Of a stretch of DNA of 64,000 nt, positions 59,637 through 64,000 are shown piece after piece; the stretch's first letter is position 1; each line of letters begins with the position of its first letter. The DNA is from Prillingera fragicola (Eukaryota > Basidiomycota > Tremellomycetes > Trichosporonales > Trichosporonaceae), in contig BEDY01000006.1 in the NCBI GenBank assembly GCA_002335605.1, forward strand, positions 310,001 to 374,000. Direction: 5' to 3'. A program made the position numbers and the translations under genes. A model generated the notes under the pieces. It saw nothing but the letters and a program-made list of their open reading frames with translations, had not been told where the DNA came from and made no database searches.

Positions 59637-61342
59637 ATGGTTACCGATCTCTCCAAGTCTGACGAGCTCAAGCCTGCCACCTTCCGGCTGGGTAACGGCA
59701 AGGATGCCAGCATCCCCATCGGCCAGTTTATCAACGGCAAGTTCGTGGACAGTATCTCTGGCGCGCGCATGGACGTCTACAACCCGGCTATCGGCAAGGT
59801 GATCGGACAAGTCAGTGAGGCCGACGCGGCCGACGTGGACAAGGCCGTTGCCGCCGCGCGGGCCGCCTACGAGAAGGACAAGCGCGCCTGGGGTTTCCAG
59901 AACCATGCCGGTCGCGGGGCCCTGCTTAACAAGCTCGCCGATCTCGTCGAGGCCAACATTCAAGAGATTGCAGCCATTGAGGCAACAGACACTGGCAAGC
60001 TGTACACGGCCGCCCTGCATGGTGACATCGCCAACGTTGTCAAGACCCTCCGCTACTACGCCGGCTGGGCTGACAAGATCATGGGCAAGTGAGTAACCAA
60101 ACTACCGAGCATGGTCAGAACTGACTACTCAGCACCTACAACAACCAGCCTGGTGCCCATGCCTATACCAAGTACGAGCCCATTGGAGTATGCGGCCAGA
60201 TCATCCCGTGGAACTTCCCGGCCTCTATGCTGGCCTGGAAGATTGCCCCTGCTCTTGCGACAGGCAACTGCGTTGTCCTGAAGAGTGCCGAGACTACTCC
60301 TCTGAGTGCTCTCAAAATCTGCGAGTACATTCGTGAGGCAGGCTTCCCTCCGGGCACCGTCAACCTCATCACTGGCCTTGGTCCCACTGCTGGTCAGGCT
60401 ATCGTGAGTGCCACAATTTGTGTCAGAGCTGACTCCAGGCCGACCACATGGATGTTGACAAGATTGCCTTCACCGGCTCCGGTCCCGTTGGTCGCAAGAT
60501 TATGGTGTCGGCTGCTCAGTCCAACCTGAAGCGGGTCACGCTCGAGCTTGGTGGCAAGAGCCCCAATATTATCTGTAAGTGAGCCACGTTGATTGTGCTG
60601 ACAACCAAGTTGACGACGTTAAGTCCATCAAGGACGCCGCCGAGTGGGCATTGTTTGGCATCCAGGCGAATGTCGGCCAGGTTTGTGTGGCCGGCTCGCG
60701 TCTTGTTGTGCACGAGAAGATTGTCGACGAGTTCACGGCCGAGTTTGTCAAGCTCATGGGCGAGGTTAAAGTCGGCGACCCCTTCGACCCTACCACTACC
60801 CAAGGTCCTCTGAACTCAGCGCCTCACTATGACCGCGTCATGGGTTGGGTCAAGACAGCTTGCGATGACGGTGCCACTGTCGCGATTGGCGGCAAGGACC
60901 TCCGCGACGCGCACGACGGTGGCTACTTTGTCTCACCCACTGTCTTTACCAACGTCAAGGAGGGTAACCGTGTGCTCACCAACGAGGTCTTTGGCCCCGT
61001 CGTGTCGATCCAGACTTTTAGCACCGAGGAGGAGGCCATCGAGATCGCCAACAACACCACCTACGGTCTCGCGGCTGGTGTCTTTACCAGCGACAACGAG
61101 CGTATGCTCCGCATGAACGAGGGTATCCGCGCGGGCACCGTCTGGAACAACCTGTACCTCATGACCAGCTTTGCGGTACCATTCGGTGGCTTCAAGGAGT
61201 CGGGCATCGGACGCGAGGTGGGTGTTTTGGAATGTTTTGTGCTGACAGCAAGTGTGGCGAGGCTGCTCTGTACAACTACCTCGAGACCAAAGCCGTCATC
61301 AGTAACATGGGATCCATTCGATCTCCCATGGCTCGCAAGTGA
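59637..61342 (+). CDS. NAD(P)-dependent aldehyde dehydrogenase
   Basis: Oxidises aldehydes to acids. Start [20 protein letters not shown], then [20 protein letters not shown]. Rossmann part: [20 protein letters not shown] (WNFP with the catalytic Asn) and [20 protein letters not shown]. After introns, [30 protein letters not shown] (general base Glu) and [15 protein letters not shown] (nucleophile Cys). Then [20 protein letters not shown] and [20 protein letters not shown], ending RSPMARK. Introns near 60091-60132, 60404-60438, 60574-60610 and 61219-61252. About 500 residues, soluble, with no clear mitochondrial presequence. The ATG is in caATGG; the frame also opens two codons earlier only through a TTG. 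Confidence 0.93.
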
Positions 61343-61572
61343 GGGGACTTGGTGTGAGGTAGCTCAGAAGAAGGAGGACCGAGGTCCGTGTATGTCAACT
61401 TGGTTTCACGCGTTGTTCATTCGCTGCAGTCGTCGTGGTACCGGGCTGCGCGACTGACAAGGTTACAAGCCACTGTCCTCTCCACTACTGAACTGTGTAG
61501 TTTACCGCTCTGAACTCGGGGTGCTCTGAACTCCAGGTTGGCCTGGCTCGTCACCTTCTCAGAGTCTGCCCA

Positions 61573-62179
61573 TCAACAAGCGGGCACATGCCACATCTTC
61601 CGCGCGGTGAGATCGATCTGGCGGAAGGTGAGGACGGTCTCCCATCCAGCCTACGAAGTCAGAAGGCTGTCCCAGTCTGCAGCGAAACAAAACGTACCTG
61701 GCCGCCGCCGGTATGATCCCAGATAACCAGAGAGCCAATAAACAGATCTTTGAAGGGAATTACAACCTTTCCGCTGGCTCGCACGGTGAGAATGCGCTTG
61801 TCGAAGTCCTGTCGTTTGGTGAGCGATTAATAAGTCTAGTACGCACCATAGTGTAGGCAAGATCTGCTCGAGAGCTGCCGTCACGAGGCAGGACCTTGCA
61901 GGTGCCATCGAGAATCTCTGATAGGTACAGCGTGCCGCGACTCTTGACGTCCAAGTCTGGGTCCCTGTGGCCTGTTAGCTCAGACCCCAGACTTCTACTG
62001 AAAACCTCCCATAAGATCTTTTCCAGATTCTTGCCCATGAGAACCATCTCCTCATCAGATAGGGAAAGGAGGAATGTCTCGATTTCGGCTCCAACGCCTG
62101 ATATGTAAGAGTCGGAGTGGACGTAGTAGTGGCGTTTCTTGCCGTTGATGACGAAGCCAATGGAGCCACTGGTACCCAT
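61573..62179 (-). CDS. Small MGTxG-type protein of unknown function
   Basis: Start MGTSGSIGFVINGKKRHYYV, then HSDSYISGVGAEIETFLLSL and SDEEMVLMGKNLEKILWE. After an intron (~61811-61846), joined at AYTM, come DFDKRILTVRASGKVVIPFK and LFIGSLVIWDHTGGGQ. A second intron (~61654-61699) leads to AGWETVLTFRQIDLTARKMW and HVPAC. About 180 residues, no membrane segment. M-G-T-x-G-x-x-G-F-x-x-N-G and Y-x-H-x-D-S-Y-x-x-G recall, from memory, a family of small bacterial, phage and fungal proteins beginning MGTRG with NHxDSYPxGLG. Its function is unknown to me. A degenerate second copy lies immediately upstream. Confidence 0.6.
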
Positions 62180-62579
62180 GATGGAAAAGGATGTGGTGGT
62201 TGGGCCAAGCGAGTGAGGTGTAGAGTGTGAAGTGATTGTGTGAAGTGGCCAGGAGGTGGAGGTTGAGTGTGTCTCAGTACGTAGCCAACTATCCGCTAGT
62301 AGCCAGTGCACCTATGAGAGGCAGCGCCTGTTCTGCCATGCGCCGCATTCAAACCTGTACGAATGGTGCATGGTCAGTCTCAATTCGAGATCCAATCCCC
62401 ATCCTTTTGCAATCTGCGCACTTGCCATCGCACACATGAGCTCAAGTGTGTCAAGCGAGACACTATCTGGCTCGCACGCCGCCTCCTCAGCATTGGCGCT
62501 CTCCCAATGCGCAGCGACTCCACCAGCTGCTTCAGTGCCTAGCTACCGCTGGCGCATGTCACACCACATCCCCCACGTT
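62180..62579. other. Intergenic, 400 bases
   Basis: Promoter side of the MGTxG gene. Short frames only; nothing recognised. Confidence 0.45.
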
Positions 62580-63267
62580 AGAACGGTGAAGCTTGTCCCG
62601 GCCAGAGCACATGCGGCGCGTGCCGTACATCCAGACCTCGTGCTCCTAAGTCCTGCACGTAGGCTACGGCCCAGGTTGAGTATCAGTTGACTCACGACGA
62701 AGTAGGCCCAGCGAGAACAGCCGCTCCAAGAGCGCCATGGGGGCTCTGGCATGTTGGCGACTGTGCCTCGCGAATGCCTCGTATTGTATCGACGAGGTGG
62801 CGGAGCGCGTATGAGCCATCGTCGGGCAGCCAACGCGTATCCCCTTGCGCTCGATTATGCCTGGGCGAAAGGCATGTCACATAAATGGCCACTAAGCATC
62901 CGTTGCACGGCAGAAAGACTGCCACCAACCGAATCACGACCGGGTATCATCGAAATATCGAAGCTGGTGTCTGCATATCAAGGCATCTCTTGATGGGCAA
63001 CGCGAGGAAATCCCGCCTGCAGAGTCTTTCAAGCCTGTAGAGCCCGTCGAGTCGCGAGAAACAGTGTAAGGTCTGACGCAAGGGTAAAGGCCCTTGTGAA
63101 GCGCATTCGCACCACCGACGAACTCATCATGTCCGTCCGCGCCACTTCTCCTAAATTGAAAGCCCTCACGAACATCTACATAGTTCTTCCAGCGTCGGGC
63201 ACCACTCGGGGCCATGTAGGCGGCGTGTCGGACCATTGATGACGAAGCTAATGGTGGGCATGACATG
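62580..63267 (-). pseudogene. Degenerate paralogue of the MGTxG-type gene
   Basis: On the minus strand near 63240-63210 the sequence attagcttcgtcatcaatgg is almost identical to attggcttcgtcatcaacgg at the same place in the intact gene, giving TISFVING versus SIGFVING. Near 62690-62590, SGCSRWAYFVV, a GTGAGT...GTGCAG intron, then DLGARGLDVRHA parallels DGSSRADLAYTM, intron, DFDKRILTVRAS, with the intron in the same place. The stretch between the two matches is broken by stops in all frames I read, so this looks like a decayed tandem copy. The outer limits are approximate. Confidence 0.45.
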
Positions 63268-63672
63268 TTGGGAGTGCGAGATGCGAGTTTGACGGCAAAG
63301 TATCACGTAGAGAGTCGAGGATGGAGCAGCCCAAGGTCAGGCATGCGATCTTGAGGAGACCTGGCGTCAATGAGTCGGGTGAGTGAATGGCAGAAAAACG
63401 GGACACGAAGTGGCCCTTGACCTGGACTCATAAATATATCAGTGAATGACATGCAAGACGCGTCAGTGCTCTCGGTAAACGCGCGCCGATGACTCCGTGG
63501 TACAATGTCGCACGGGTCCTGCTGAAACGGACTTGACACGCTGCACAGTCGCTAGGAGCCGCCACCGAGCCACATGCGGAGGCAGCAGCCGCAATCCCGC
63601 AAAGTGTGGACATGCTGTACATGTCATGATGAAGACGAGGTATCGAATTATGTGGCACATAGGCGGCCTGGA
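63268..63672. other. Intergenic, 405 bases
   Basis: Between the decayed copy and the CDC73 stop codon. Short frames only; nothing recognised. Confidence 0.45.
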
Positions 63673-64000
63673 TCACCGGCGTTTGGTGTCAATGGTACGC
63701 CAAAACTCGGTCACGACCTGGCGGTCAGTGTGACGCTTGCTGCGGTCGACCTGTTATTGGTAAGCGCGTGCAATGATAAGCCGACGTACCCTCATTTCTG
63801 TCACGTTCCAGTCGCGAACAGTAGGGTTAGTTGGCTCATTCTGCCACTGGAAATAGACACCCTTGACGTGGCGGAAGAGGACCTTTGGATCCATCCACTT
63901 GTAAGGCTTGAACTGCCAGGCCTGACCCGTGGTCACGACGCACACGACACGGTCCCAAGGGTCCTGGCCGAACTTTTGAAGGGCCTCTACACTGTCGACA
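63673..64000 (-). CDS. CDC73: Cdc73/parafibromin, C-terminal domain (5' part outside window)
   Basis: Subunit of the Paf1 complex, which travels with RNA polymerase II and promotes histone modification. The frame enters from the right edge: VDSVEALQKFGQDPWDRVVC, VVTTGQAWQFKPYKWMDPKV, LFRHVKGVYFQWQNEPTNPT, VRDWNVTEMR. A ~43-base intron (63750-63792, GTACGT to AACAG) leads to VDRSKRHTDRQVVTEFWRTI, DTKRR and TGA at 63673-63675. DPWDRVV, TTGQ-x-WQFKPYKW and WNV are hallmarks of the Ras-like C-terminal Cdc73 domain. Only the last ~95 residues are visible. Confidence 0.95.

Overview
The window is a compact, GC-rich eukaryotic chromosome segment from a fungus. Genes carry several very short introns (about 35-60 bases) with GT-AG ends and a CTGAC or CTAAC branch site just before the acceptor. 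Gene content (Smc3, Rpt2, Nsp1, RanGAP, a UreD-type urease accessory protein, a two-domain Vps10, a complex I assembly methyltransferase) and intron style point to a basidiomycete yeast. Tremellomycetes are most likely, perhaps Trichosporonales; the order is inference from overall look, not from a search.

Layout. 1-7.3 kb: 3' part of SLA2, an unrecognised gene, UBC7 and the proteasome ATPase RPT2. 7.3-13.1 kb: VID27 and a phosphoinositide-specific phospholipase C. 13.9-17.9 kb: two tail-to-tail paralogous F-box genes, one with an in-frame stop inside its F-box. 19-31.4 kb: an amino acid permease, the rRNA cytosine methyltransferase RCM1, the sorting receptor VPS10, phosphopantothenoylcysteine synthetase and a ZIP metal transporter. 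31.9-37 kb: nucleoporin NSP1, SmF and RanGAP (RNA1). 37.2-44.3 kb: a UIM-bearing tyrosyl-DNA phosphodiesterase, divergent from cohesin SMC3. 44.6-53.1 kb: a 65-residue ORF, UreD, a sphingoid base kinase, an AVT-type amino acid transporter and an Afi1-like DENN protein. 54.2-61.3 kb: RPS13, a MidA/NDUFAF7 methyltransferase, RPS6 and an aldehyde dehydrogenase. 61.5-64 kb: a small MGTxG-type protein, a decayed copy of it, and the 3' end of CDC73.

Almost everything is housekeeping in strict divergent/convergent packing. No CRISPR array, tRNA, rRNA or intact transposon was seen. Points worth a second look: start codons standing alone as coding exons (RPT2, SMC3), the stop codon in the F-box paralogue, an array of ubiquitin-interacting motifs on TDP1, a Rpn4-type PACE sequence before RPT2, an 11-base microexon in the ZIP gene, an RPS6 tail without the usual phosphorylated motif, and the MGTxG gene with its degenerate neighbour. 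Exon borders were read by eye from frame continuity and splice consensus, so individual junctions may be off by a few bases.
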